Assembly (NCBI RefSeq): GCF_010723305.1
Contig: NZ_BLKW01000002.1
Location: 496,001-560,000, forward strand
Direction: 5' to 3'
DNA length: 64,000 nucleotides
From: Mycobacterium botniense
Lineage (GTDB): Bacteria > Actinomycetota > Actinomycetes > Mycobacteriales > Mycobacteriaceae
In this document: in pieces, positions 38,924-47,851 of the stretch
Position numbering within the stretch: the first letter of the stretch is position 1
Layout of the letters: each line of letters begins with the position of its first letter
The notes under the pieces: model-generated
What the model saw: the letters and a program-made list of their open reading frames with translations, nothing else
What the model was told of the DNA's origin: nothing
The model's database searches: none
Program-made: the position numbers and the translations under genes

Positions 38924-40075
38924 GTGCGGATCGGCGTGGGGGTTTCCAGCGCGCCCAATGCGCGGCAGGCGGCGGCGCAGGCCGCGGCGCAGGCGCGCGA
39001 TGAACTCGCCGGTGCGCCGCCGTCGCTGGCCGTGCTTGTGGCGTCGCGATCCCACACCGAGCGGGCCGCCGACATCGTGGCCGCGGTGCAGGAGCTGCTC
39101 GCCCCGCCCGCGCTGATCGGGTGTGTGGCCCAGGCGGTGGTCGCCGGGCGCCGCGAGCTCGAGGACGGGCCCGCGGTGGCGGTGTGGCTGGCCTCGGGCC
39201 TGGCCGCTGAGACCTTTCAGCTGGAGTTTGTGCGCACCGGCGCCGGGGGGCTGCTCACCGGGTATCGGTTCGAGCCCGGCGGGCACGATCTGTATCTGCT
39301 GCTGGCTGACCCCTACACCTTCCCGTCGCATCTGCTCATCGAGCACCTCAACACCGATCTGCCGGGTACGGCCGTGGTGGGCGGGCTGGTCAGCGCCGGG
39401 CCGACAGCGGGTGCCACCAGGTTGTTTCGCGGCCGTGACGTGTTGACGTCGGGCCTGGTCGGGGTGCGTCTGCCCGGGGTGCATGCGGTGCCGATCGTGT
39501 CGCAGGGGTGCCGGCCGATCGGGCACCCCTACATCGTCACCGGCGCTGAGGGCGCGGTGATCACCGAGCTGGGCGGGCGCCCGCCGCTGGCACGGCTGCG
39601 CGAGATCGTCACCGGGCTGCCGCTGGGCGAACAGGAACTGGTCAGCCGTGGCCTGCAGATCGGCATCCTCGTCGACGAGCACCTGGCGGCCCCGGGGCAG
39701 GGGGACTTCCTGATCCGCGGGCTGCTGGGCGCCGACCCGGCCAGCGGGGCGATCGAGATCGGCCAGCCCGTCGAGATCGGGGCGACCGTGCAGTTTCAGG
39801 TGCGCGACCCTGCGGGGGCCGACAAGGATCTGCGCCTGGCCGTGGAGCGGGCCGCCACCGAGCTGCCCGGACGGCCGGTGGGCGCGCTGCTGTTCACCTG
39901 CAACGGGCGCGGGCGACGCATGTTCGGGGTGCCCGACCACGACGCGGCCACCATCCAGGACCTGCTGGGGCCGATTGCGCTGGCCGGTTTCTTCGCCGCC
40001 GGGGAGATCGGCCCCATCGCGGGCCGTAATGCGCTGCACGGATTCACCGCGTCGATGGCGCTGTTCATCGAATAA
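38924..40075 (+). CDS. FIST N- and C-domain protein
   Basis: 383-residue FIST signal-transduction protein. It has the N-terminal FIST domain ([22 protein letters not shown] through [10 protein letters not shown]) and a C-terminal FIST_C with [16 protein letters not shown] and [17 protein letters not shown], both strongly conserved. FIST domains are thought to bind small ligands such as amino acids and are often paired with signalling domains; here the protein is stand-alone. The GTG start has GGAGG only one or two bases away, so a GTG four codons later could be the true start. Confidence 0.87.
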   Translation: MRIGVGVSSAPNARQAAAQAAAQARDELAGAPPSLAVLVASRSHTERAADIVAAVQELLAPPALIGCVAQAVVAGRRELEDGPAVAVWLASGLAAETFQLEFVRTGAGGLLTGYRFEPGGHDLYLLLADPYTFPSHLLIEHLNTDLPGTAVVGGLVSAGPTAGATRLFRGRDVLTSGLVGVRLPGVHAVPIVSQGCRPIGHPYIVTGAEGAVITELGGRPPLARLREIVTGLPLGEQELVSRGLQIGILVDEHLAAPGQGDFLIRGLLGADPASGAIEIGQPVEIGATVQFQVRDPAGADKDLRLAVERAATELPGRPVGALLFTCNGRGRRMFGVPDHDAATIQDLLGPIALAGFFAAGEIGPIAGRNALHGFTASMALFIE

Positions 40076-40487
40076 GCCATTGGCGGCGGAACACTCGCAT
40101 GGCGCATTATCCGCCCAACCCGTCGCCGGTGACGCATGAGCCGAATTGCCCGCCTCGGAGCGACTTTTCCGTGACACCGGGATGCCCCTTGCCGCACCGG
40201 CGATAAGCCGGCGGCACCGACGTGGCAACCGGAAAACCTGGTCGCACAAACAGACTCGGGCCGATCACCATCCGCGCCGAGGCTGAGCAGGCGTTTCCGC
40301 AGGACGCGGGGCTGCGGCTGCGGGACCCCGCAGATCGAACACCCGGTCAACGGGGCGGGCCGGTGGCGCACCGGGTTACTGGTGCGCGGCCGTTTCGTGG
40401 CCCCGGGGCTCGGTTACTCTCAAAAGCCTGGTTAGCGCCAGCACCGCACCGTACCACACCCCACGAGCGGAAAGAGTACGAACCGGT
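40076..40487. other. Intergenic region with a hairpin; no convincing gene
   Basis: About 410 bases. A hairpin at 40190-40216 has CCGGC-GATAA-GCCGG as the inner stem and TGCCG/CGGCA as the outer stem, with a two-base bulge; it may end the FIST transcript. A short open frame of 89 codons reaching the next gene has an Arg/Pro/Gly-rich translation with no recognisable domain and I do not call it. The promoter of the MinD-like gene is presumably in the last 100 bases. Confidence 0.5.
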
Positions 40488-41633
40488 ATGACTACTCCAC
40501 CCGAGCCGCTTCGTCACCAACCGCGATCTGACGACGAGTCGCGCTCCTGCACCACCGATGTCCGGGCCCAGCATTCCCCGGCCGACCCCGCGGCTGACGC
40601 GCACGGGCCGGCGACCGACGCGGAAGATCCGGCCGGCGACGCCCAGCCGGTTCCTCATCCTCCCTACGAGGACGGGCCGATGTTTTTGGCGGCGCGCCGG
40701 CGTTCCCGCGCCGCGCACGGCTGGCGCAAGCTGATCGCCACCGTCACCGGCGGGCGGGTCAATCCGGGACCGAGCGCTGAGCAGCGGCGTGCCGCCGAGT
40801 TGGTCGGCCGGATCCGCGCTTCGCTGGACGGTGTGCACAAGGTGGCGTTCGTCTCGGCCAAGGGCGGTGTCGGCAAGAGCACGATGACCGTGGCGGTGGG
40901 CAATGTGGTGGCCCGGGCGCGTGGCGATCGGGTGATCGCTGTCGACGTCGACCCGGATCTGGGTGATCTTTCGGCGAGGTTCAGTGAACGCGGCGGCCCG
41001 CACGCCAACATCCAGCAGGTGGCGTCGCTGCAGGACGGCGACCGCTACTCGACCGTGCGCCTGCACACCGTGATAAACAACGACCGGCTCGAACTGCTTG
41101 GCGCCCAAAATGATCCGAAGTCGACCTACACCTTGGGCCCGGAGGACTACGCGGCGACGATGAGGATCCTGGACCGGCACTGCAATGTGATCTTGCTGGA
41201 CTGCGGGACGTCGATCACCGATCCGTTGTTCACCGCGATCGCCGGTGATGTCAGCGGTCTGGTGGTGGTGGCATCCCAGGATGTGCGCGGCGTCGAGGGC
41301 GCGTTGGCCACCTTGAATTGGCTGTATGCGCATGGGTTCGACGGGTTGCTGACGCGCAGCGTGGTGGCCCTGAACGCCACTCGGGACGGCCCACCGCTTG
41401 TCGACCTGAAAGTCGTCGAGAACGAATTCGCCAAGTTCGTGTCGGAGGTCTTCCGGGTGCCCTACGACCCGCATCTGGCCGACGGGCTGGCCGTCGAATT
41501 CAGCGCCCTCAAACCGCGCACCCGCAAGGCCGTGCTCGAGCTCGCCGCCGGTGTGGCGCAACACTTTTCCACCAGCCATATACGCCCCTACCATGACGAC
41601 GACCTGGGCGCCTGGATGGACATGATCCGCTGA
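40488..41633 (+). CDS. MinD/ParA-like ATPase of the EspI (ESX-associated) type
   Basis: 381-residue protein. The first about 65 residues are Pro/Ala/Asp-rich and probably disordered. The P-loop is the deviant Walker A KGGVGKST at residues 125-132, followed by VIAVDVDPDLGDLSARF and the switch-like NVILLDCGTSITDP. This N-terminal low-complexity plus MinD architecture is found in mycobacterial type VII secretion loci (EspI and relatives), and an EspC-like gene follows. No ESX core gene (eccA-E, mycP) is in the window. Function in secretion, regulation or partitioning is undetermined. Confidence 0.85.
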   Translation: MTTPPEPLRHQPRSDDESRSCTTDVRAQHSPADPAADAHGPATDAEDPAGDAQPVPHPPYEDGPMFLAARRRSRAAHGWRKLIATVTGGRVNPGPSAEQRRAAELVGRIRASLDGVHKVAFVSAKGGVGKSTMTVAVGNVVARARGDRVIAVDVDPDLGDLSARFSERGGPHANIQQVASLQDGDRYSTVRLHTVINNDRLELLGAQNDPKSTYTLGPEDYAATMRILDRHCNVILLDCGTSITDPLFTAIAGDVSGLVVVASQDVRGVEGALATLNWLYAHGFDGLLTRSVVALNATRDGPPLVDLKVVENEFAKFVSEVFRVPYDPHLADGLAVEFSALKPRTRKAVLELAAGVAQHFSTSHIRPYHDDDLGAWMDMIR

Positions 41634-41798
41634 GGCCGGCTGACCGACGGCCCGGGCGCCGGGACGTGACGCCGGCCCGGCCTGCCGGGCTGGTTTTCGC
41701 GGGGTCTGTTCAGCGATTCAGCGACCGTGACTAAGTGAGTGGCGGGTGATTGCGGGCAGGGCTTACTATCCCACGCATGCCAGCCCAGACCCCGGGTC

Positions 41799-42074
41799 GT
41801 GCGGGTGCTCGCCGCCGGGTTAGTGCAGCTAGGGACCGATTGCGAGACGATCAGCGCCGGGTTGGCCGCGCACACCGCGGGGCCGGTGGTGGCGGCCTCA
41901 GCCTGGCAGTCCAATGTCGGTGCGGTGAACCTGGCCGCCGCCGCAGCCCGCACAAACCTGGGCGCGATCGCGACCCGGATCGCCGATCGCGGCCGCCACT
42001 ACGGCGCGGCGGGCGCCGCCTACCCCACGACCGATCAGGACAATGCGGTGATGTTGCGTGAACTGGTGCGGTGA
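41799..42074 (+). CDS. EspC-like type VII secretion target (DUF2580)
   Basis: About 91 residues in the frame that matches the family: LAAGLVQLGTDCETISAGL, then ASAWQSNVGAVNLAAAAA and GRHYGAAGAAYPTTDQDNA. This is the small helical hairpin of EspC/ESX secretion-associated proteins, with a W-x-x-N-like turn. The GTG start is weak; an ATG at 41778 (MPAQTPGR) lies in another frame and resembles the expected N-terminus, so a small frameshift near 41798 is possible. The stop overlaps the next gene's GTG. It is expected to be exported by an ESX system together with its neighbour. Confidence 0.72.
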   Translation: MRVLAAGLVQLGTDCETISAGLAAHTAGPVVAASAWQSNVGAVNLAAAAARTNLGAIATRIADRGRHYGAAGAAYPTTDQDNAVMLRELVR

Positions 42075-43189
42075 TGGCCGGTGTCTCTGCCTTGCCGCAG
42101 GGCTGGCCCACGCTGTCGGAGCTGCGGGCATCGACGTTTGGTCATCTGGGGCAGTTCGCCAACTGGTGTGAGCGCATCTCCGGTGACGCCGAGAAAGCCT
42201 TGGAGCAGCTGGCCCACCAGGTGCGTGCGCCCGGCGGTGTGGCATGGGAGGGGGCGGCCGCTGAGGCAGCGATCGCTCAGGCCGACGCCGATGTGATCAC
42301 CGCGCGCCCGTTTCTGTGGGGTTTGCCCGACACAGCGGCGATCGCCCGCCGCGGCCAAGACACGCTGCAGGCCGGGCAACGTCTGGTCCTGGACGCGGTC
42401 GAGGACGCCCAGCGCGACGGGTTCGCAGTGAGCGAGGATTACAGCGTGACCGACACCCGCGAGGTCACCACGCGCGAGCAGCTGGTTCAACGCCAAGCCG
42501 AAGCCCAGGCGCATGCCAATTACATCCGCCACCGCGTCGGTCAGCTGGTGGCCAACGACCAGCATCTGACCGCCCAACTCCACGAGGCCACCGCAAGCTG
42601 GGGGAAGCTCACGTTTCCGGAGTCGGGCGGCGCCGACGCGCAGCCGCTCGACCATCGTTGGAAGCAAGGCGGGCCAAGTGATTTGCCGCCGGAGGATCCC
42701 AAAAAATTCCACGACTGGTGGCAAAGCTTGACGCCGGAACAAAAAGACCAGGTCTACAGCTACGACCACGACATCGGCAACCATCCCGGGATGCCGTGGG
42801 ACCCTCCCGACCATTTGGGCAAGGACCACTACCACCGGCTGCACCTGCATGAGCTTGAGCAGCAAACGCAAGCCGACATCGACCGCATGCAGCACAGCCT
42901 CGATGAGATGATGCACGGCCACAACGTCGACGACGGCGCCCTATACGCCCTGCAAACGCAGTTGGCGGTGGCCAGAAACCATCTGCAAGGCTACAAAGCG
43001 GTGGAAGCAGAGCTGAATTCCAAGGACGGCCCGAAACGCTACCTGGGGCAGCTCGACGAATTCGGCCACGCCGCAATCGCTCTCAACAATCCCGATACCG
43101 CCACCCGTAACGCCATCTTGGTGCCCGGCACCGGCCAAGACGTCACGAGGATCCATGTGCCCGGGCTGCTCAGGTGTCGCCATTATTAG
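42071..43189 (+). pseudogene. DUF1023-type alpha/beta hydrolase gene, 3' half deleted
   Basis: The 372-codon frame starts with a WXG-like helical region (FANWCERISGDAEKALEQL), long coiled segments, and a recognisable lead-in to the DUF1023 hydrolase domain: KRYLGQLDEFGHAAIALNNP and ILVPGTGQDVT. In mycobacterial relatives the hydrolase domain with its catalytic Ser, Asp and His follows this point. Here the frame ends about 15 codons later, reading antisense through a serine hydrolase gene. The catalytic part is therefore missing. The breakpoint by eye is near 43,145-43,160. The N-terminal half is otherwise undamaged and may still be translated after the EspC-like gene, with which it overlaps. 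Confidence 0.75.
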
Positions 43190-44371
43190 CTGCAGCGTCT
43201 TTTGCGTGAGCGGAAACCTGCTGGGGCGATTGGCAAGCCGATCAAGCAGCGCCTGCGCATAGACGGCCACATCGTGCGCTGTGGAGAACTCCCCGGCATG
43301 CCCGGCCACGCCCCCCATCCGCCGCGCCGTCGGGTCATGCACGCTGCCGCGAAGCAGAAAACCATAATCGGGATTCTTGCCCGGATCGGCTCGGCTTTCC
43401 TCGTCGAGTGCTGTCGGCGCGATACGCGGCACAACGCTGGTGCGCCAGGTCCCTGCCGCACAGGCGCGCGCTTTTGGCCCGGCAGCCCAGCCAATCGCAG
43501 CCCCGCGCAGCGTATGTGGACCGCATGCTTTGGCCGCAGGAAGATAGCCGGTGTCTGTCATGCCAAGCGGAGCAAACACATTGCGCTGAACATAGTCGTC
43601 TTCGGCCTCGCCGCTGAGTTTCTCCAACAGCGCACCCAGCAGAATGAAGTTGATGTCGGAGTAGCGGAAAACCTCGCCGGGAGCCGATTGCAGGGGCGCA
43701 CTCAGCGCACGATGAACGCCTTCTGCTTTGTCGGCTCGCCCCAGTCCCCACGGATCTTGCAGGCTGATATCGACTGCTTCGCCGGACGTCTGGGTCAGCA
43801 GCATGCGAACCGTCACCCTGGCGCGCTGGGGATCGTTGGTCGGGTTGAAGTCGGGCAAATACGTCTGCACGGGATCGTCGAATGTAACCTTGCCCTGTTC
43901 GTACAGCTGCATGACGGCAGTGGCCGTTGCCAGGCACTTCGTCAACGACGCCAGGTCGAAGATCGTGTCCTCGCTCATCGGCTCTGCGGGTGCGGGCGAT
44001 CCGTCCAGCCCGGGTTCGCCGGCAAGCTTGCGCGCGCCGTACGCCTGGTGGAAGACGATCTTGCCGGCATGCCCGATCACCACCACCGCACCCGGAAACC
44101 GCTGTGCCGCAATCGCATCGTTGATCAGCGTGGAGACTGCCGCGAACTCAGGTGCGGAAGCCGCATCGGTGGCCTGCGTCGCCGGTGAAATCGCAGACGC
44201 AGCCGGCCCCTGCGTTGTCGGCGCGCTGCCGCTTTCTGCGGTGTGCGCTGCATAGCCACGCGAGGAGGCCGCAGCGAGCGCAAGCAAGACAGTCCCAACG
44301 GCAACGGCCTTTCTGGCCGGGCCCCGCGGACCGGTCCGGATCGATGAGTGTCGTTGCCGCTGATTACCCAT
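42941..44371 (-). pseudogene. Serine hydrolase (beta-lactamase family) gene, 3' end deleted
   Basis: The N-terminus has basic residues and a hydrophobic core (AVAVGTVLLALAAASSRGYAA), a signal peptide. The penicillin-binding-like fold follows: SLTK at residues 142-145 is the catalytic SxxK, FRYSDINFILLGALL the Tyr motif, and VAGHAGEFSTAHDVAVYA a later conserved part. Similarity stops after FPLTQKTLQLIMATPEQPGH. The last about 70 codons (below about 43,155) are antisense to the DUF1023 gene and unlike the family, so the C-terminal part, about 100 residues in relatives by recollection, is lost. The ATG giving the signal peptide is used in place of the longer frame. Probably an exported esterase or DD-peptidase-like enzyme that is now inactive. 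Confidence 0.75.
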
Positions 44372-44533
44372 GCCAGCGTAGCGAATCCGTGCTCGCAGGC
44401 ACCCCACGGTTGGTGACGCGGTCAGACGGCGCCGCTTCGAGCGGTTGTCCCGGCTTCTGCGCTATCGGCGCAAAGTCGTTGTCCAAGGGCACGACTGTAC
44501 GCCCGGATAGCCCGGCGAGAGCCGCGACGAGAC

Positions 44534-44701
44534 GATCCGCAATCGGTGGCCCACTGTTGGCTGATCGCGGCCAGCCTTAATGAGGCGGAGTTCCCTGATC
44601 TGGCGCGCGCGGGCGCGGCCAGCCTGGATGCGTTCGAAAACGGCCAGCGCGCCTCCCAGACCAACGCTACCTCTCTCGTTTTGACACTTCGGGAACCCTG
44701 A
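44534..44701 (+). pseudogene. Possible remnant of an XRE-type helix-turn-helix gene
   Basis: The open stretch reads LIAASLNEAEFPDLARAGAA, then SLDAFENGQRASQ and a stop. It resembles the DLARxxGVSxxTLxxFENGxR helix-turn-helix of XRE regulators with several degenerate positions and no plausible start. The rest of the 480 bp between the serine hydrolase remnant and the HNH gene (44372-44849) shows nothing I can support. Low confidence. Confidence 0.2.
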
Positions 44702-44849
44702 GTACCGCCACGCGCGTCGCTCAGGCAGGCGTGCGCCTGCAGGCCGTGTCGGGATTCTTGTCGCGGGCGAATTGGCCCACGGGGTCTTGTTCCTGGCGAT
44801 AATGCGGTGGTGCGGTTCTACTTCGCCGGGCTGATGTCGCGGGTGCGCG

Positions 44850-45926
44850 GTGGGCGGTGACGCGGTCGATCCGCTTTTGCTCGGGCAGCGTGTGGTGGCG
44901 ATCCTCGAGACCGGCCTGCGCACCGCCACGTACAAACTCGCCACGTTGATGGCGTTGATTGACCATTGCATCGAGAACTTGCCCGAGCGGCCCGCCGATG
45001 TGTTACGGGTGCCGATTGCCGATCTCGCGCATCGGGTGCTGGAGATCTACTGGCCGCAGGTGCGCCCGTTCGAGGGCCACCAACTGCGCCAATCCACCCA
45101 GTCGCGAGCACGAATCCTGATCGCCACGAATGCGTTACGTGAGGCGGCCGGGGTCACACGCACTGGTGTCTCGGTGGATATCGCCCGGCTGCGCGCGCCT
45201 GCGGCCTACCAACGGGCCATCGACGAGATCACGCTGTGCCTGGCCCAGCAGCCGCTGCATCGACTGCAGAAACTGCCGGGCTCGTCGACGAGTGATCCTT
45301 TCCTCTACGATGATTCATTCCTGCACGACCACGTGTCGCGGTCCACCCTGCGCGCCCACGGGGACGCTATCGAATTGAAACCCGGTGTTGCACACGGCCT
45401 TGCCCGACTCGCCGGGCTACTCAAACCGGCGCTGGAGATCATGTGGGTCGACGACGTGCGCCGGATGAACAAGTTCCTGTACGCCGAGGTTCCCGACGTG
45501 GCGGGCCATCTGTTCGGTCGTGACCGCACCGACCTGGCTGCTGTGCGCGAACCGTTCAAAGAGGTGTACGGCCCGCACTGCTTTTACTGCGGCACGCACC
45601 TGCCGGTGAACAATCCCATCGATCATGTGCTGCCATGGTCACTGGTGGGTATCGACGGGCTGGCCAATCTGGTGCTGGCATGCGCCCGCTGTAACGGTGA
45701 CAAGGCCGGTGCGCTGCCCGCGGTGTCGATCATGGACCGGGTGCTACAGCGCGACCGAGCAGTGCTGGAGCAGATCTCCTCCGAGATTCAGTGGCCCACC
45801 CAGCGCGACCGGGTCGTGGCCGCGGCGTGCGGCATTTATCGCATGCAGCCCGCCGGTGTTCCGACCTGGTCAGGGTATAAGCAGACCGCCCGGCTGGATA
45901 TCGGCTTCCCGCTGTCGTGGACGTGA
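44850..45926 (+). CDS. HNH endonuclease domain protein
   Basis: 358 residues from a GTG. The C-terminal third has a zinc-type HNH unit: CFYCGTHLPVNNPIDHVLPW, then LANLVLACARCNGDKAG. This gives CxxC, the DH of the beta-beta-alpha metal site, the Asn, and the second CxxC. The N-terminal about 220 residues (ATYKLATLMALIDHCIENLP, RPFEGHQLRQSTQ) are helical and unassigned but recur in stand-alone HNH proteins near defence genes. It could be a restriction-like nuclease; there is no partner methyltransferase adjacent, and DISARM begins 5 kb away. The GTG is the first plausible start after the degraded region. Confidence 0.8.
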   Translation: MGGDAVDPLLLGQRVVAILETGLRTATYKLATLMALIDHCIENLPERPADVLRVPIADLAHRVLEIYWPQVRPFEGHQLRQSTQSRARILIATNALREAAGVTRTGVSVDIARLRAPAAYQRAIDEITLCLAQQPLHRLQKLPGSSTSDPFLYDDSFLHDHVSRSTLRAHGDAIELKPGVAHGLARLAGLLKPALEIMWVDDVRRMNKFLYAEVPDVAGHLFGRDRTDLAAVREPFKEVYGPHCFYCGTHLPVNNPIDHVLPWSLVGIDGLANLVLACARCNGDKAGALPAVSIMDRVLQRDRAVLEQISSEIQWPTQRDRVVAAACGIYRMQPAGVPTWSGYKQTARLDIGFPLSWT

Positions 45927-46425
45927 ATCGTGTTGGTCGGGAACGCAGTTACGCTTCACGTTCGGCTTGCTGAGCAGCTCATTCCGGCTGTCGCGGGCGG
46001 TGGCCGCGCCGGTCGCCGCCGCGTCGGCGACGGAGAATGCAGTTGCTGTGCTCCACGTTGCTGACCCGATAGCTGTTCTAAACAGCGGTCGCGACAGTAA
46101 ATAAAAGTCCCGGCAGGGGGGGTGCAGGGCCGCGGTGCCCGCCGCGATCAGGCGTTGGGCGCCGCCGGGGTGCGGGTTGGGGCTGCTACCGCGGGCTGTC
46201 ATGCTGGCTCAAGTCTGGGCCTCGGGGGTCACTTTTCGGCCGGCCATCTTTGCACCAGTTGCGTACGTCAGCGGGGATCTTGATGAGGGCGTCGGCTGTC
46301 GGATCGGGGTCGGTGCAGGCTTGATTGCCGACCGTGGTTATCACGATCCGTTGGCAGTGGGTAGCGCAGACGAGATTTAGTATGCCCCAACTTGTTTCGG
46401 CTTCCAGACGAGGCTGCTGGCCGGG
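45927..46425. other. Intergenic, no supported gene
   Basis: About 500 bases between the convergent HNH and 13E12-type genes. A few short open frames exist but translate to low-information Ala/Arg/Gly-rich sequence, without a domain or a good ribosome site. No tRNA, IS end or attachment-site-like repeat was seen. Probably decayed DNA in an accessory region. Confidence 0.5.
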
Positions 46426-47670
46426 CTAGTTGGGTGGGGGTGGGTGGGGTTGGAAGGGCTCATACCACCACCAGTGGGCGCGTTCGCCGGTGGGTCCGGC
46501 CCACGGCGGCACAGCGGGTGGGGGTTTGGTGGGCGGGCGTGCCAGGGATCCTGCGTGAAGGCGTCGCCCGGAGCGGTCGGTGACGGTCAGATCGTCGGCG
46601 GTTCCGGCGATGGTGATCCCCCCACGGTGGTGTAACCGATGATGATACGGGCAGACCAACACCAGGTTGAATAACTCGGTGGGGCCGCCGTCTTCCCAGT
46701 GGCGGATGTGGTGGGCGTGCAGGCCGCGGGTGGCCCCACAGCCGGGCACCGCGCAGCTGGGGTGGCGGTGCTCGAGCGCGCGGCGCAGCCGCCGGTTGAT
46801 CACCCGGGTCGCCCGGCCGGCGCCGATAACTTCGCCGTCGCGTTCGAACCAGACTTCACAGCTGGCCTCACAGGTCAGGTATCGGCGTTGCGCGTCGCTC
46901 AGCAACGGACCGGCATGCAGCGCACCAACACGCTCGGTGACGTCCACGTGCACCACCACCGTGGTGTGCTGCCCGTGCGGGCGCCGAACCGCCTCAGCGT
47001 CCCATCCGGTCTGCACCAGGCGCAAAAACGCCTCGATACTGCCAGGCACCGGGGGACAATTCATCGATATGCGCTCGGCATTGCCGTGATCGTGTGTCCA
47101 CTCGGCGATCAGCGCCTCCCGATGAGACGCCAGCGCCGCCTCAAACATCGCCGCCTCATCGTGGGGAAGCCTGATGCGCCACGAGGTGAACGCCTCGGTG
47201 CTGGTTTTGGTGATCGAGCGCTGCGGCGGCGGCGCAGGATCAGGCTCGGGTCGCGGTTCGAGCTTCACCGCGGTGCGCAGCTGGTTGACCGTGGCCACCC
47301 GCGCCAGCGCCGCGTAATGCGCATCGGAGCCCTCACCCGCCCGGGCGGCGATCACCCCGAGCTGATCCAGCGACAACCGCCCCTCGGCCAGGCCCGCCGC
47401 GCAACGCGGAAACTCGTTAAGCCGGCGCGCCACGGTGGCGATCGTGTGGGCATTGGCCGACGACACCCCCAGCTTCCAGGCCACCAACGCCGCCACCGAC
47501 CGCGCCCCCGTCGCCCCCCACAGCTGCTCGCGGTCCAGCTCGGCGACGATCGCCACGATGCGCCCATCAATCGCATTGCGCTGACCAGCCAACTGCGCCA
47601 ATTCCTCGAACAACACCTCCACCCGCCCGGCAGGGCTCACCGGCGCGGCAGACGACACGGTCAACGACAT
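46426..47670 (-). CDS. 13E12-type HNH endonuclease (DUF222)
   Basis: 414 residues. The N-terminal DUF222 domain has VLFEELAQLAGQRNAIDGRI and ARSVAALVAWKLGVSSANAH. The C-terminal HNH is RGLHAHHIRHWEDGGPTELF followed by NLVLVCPYHHRLHH. The tail is Pro/Trp-rich. This is the multi-copy mycobacterial REP13E12 protein family, whose copies are known sites of prophage-like integration in M. tuberculosis. The gene is intact here. Presumed function is a nuclease of a selfish or immunity element; none proven. Confidence 0.9.
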   Translation of the reverse strand: MSLTVSSAAPVSPAGRVEVLFEELAQLAGQRNAIDGRIVAIVAELDREQLWGATGARSVAALVAWKLGVSSANAHTIATVARRLNEFPRCAAGLAEGRLSLDQLGVIAARAGEGSDAHYAALARVATVNQLRTAVKLEPRPEPDPAPPPQRSITKTSTEAFTSWRIRLPHDEAAMFEAALASHREALIAEWTHDHGNAERISMNCPPVPGSIEAFLRLVQTGWDAEAVRRPHGQHTTVVVHVDVTERVGALHAGPLLSDAQRRYLTCEASCEVWFERDGEVIGAGRATRVINRRLRRALEHRHPSCAVPGCGATRGLHAHHIRHWEDGGPTELFNLVLVCPYHHRLHHRGGITIAGTADDLTVTDRSGRRLHAGSLARPPTKPPPAVPPWAGPTGERAHWWWYEPFQPHPPPPN

Positions 47671-47851
47671 ACCGACATCATCGCAACCGGGTCCGACAAG
47701 TTTGGGCCGCCGACCCGCGCCCGGGCGGGGCCGACTTGCACCCCGTCTCGGGGATGTTCGGCCGCCTTGCGGCTGCGTGCCTGCCGCGCTTCACGGCCAC
47801 CAGCCTGGTCGCGGTGGGTGCGGTTCGCAGCCCGCATCATGGTGTGGTGTG

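Noticed and set aside
40222..40491. Small 89-codon gene before the MinD-like ATPase
   Set aside because: Arg/Pro/Gly-rich translation with no domain; it overlaps the next start and looks like the promoter region.
44462..44971. 169-codon minus-strand frame before the HNH gene
   Set aside because: Arg/Pro-rich antisense-like sequence overlapping the start of the HNH gene; no family resemblance.
46135..46380. 81-codon open frame between the HNH and 13E12-type genes
   Set aside because: No ribosome site, no domain and biased composition; not supported.
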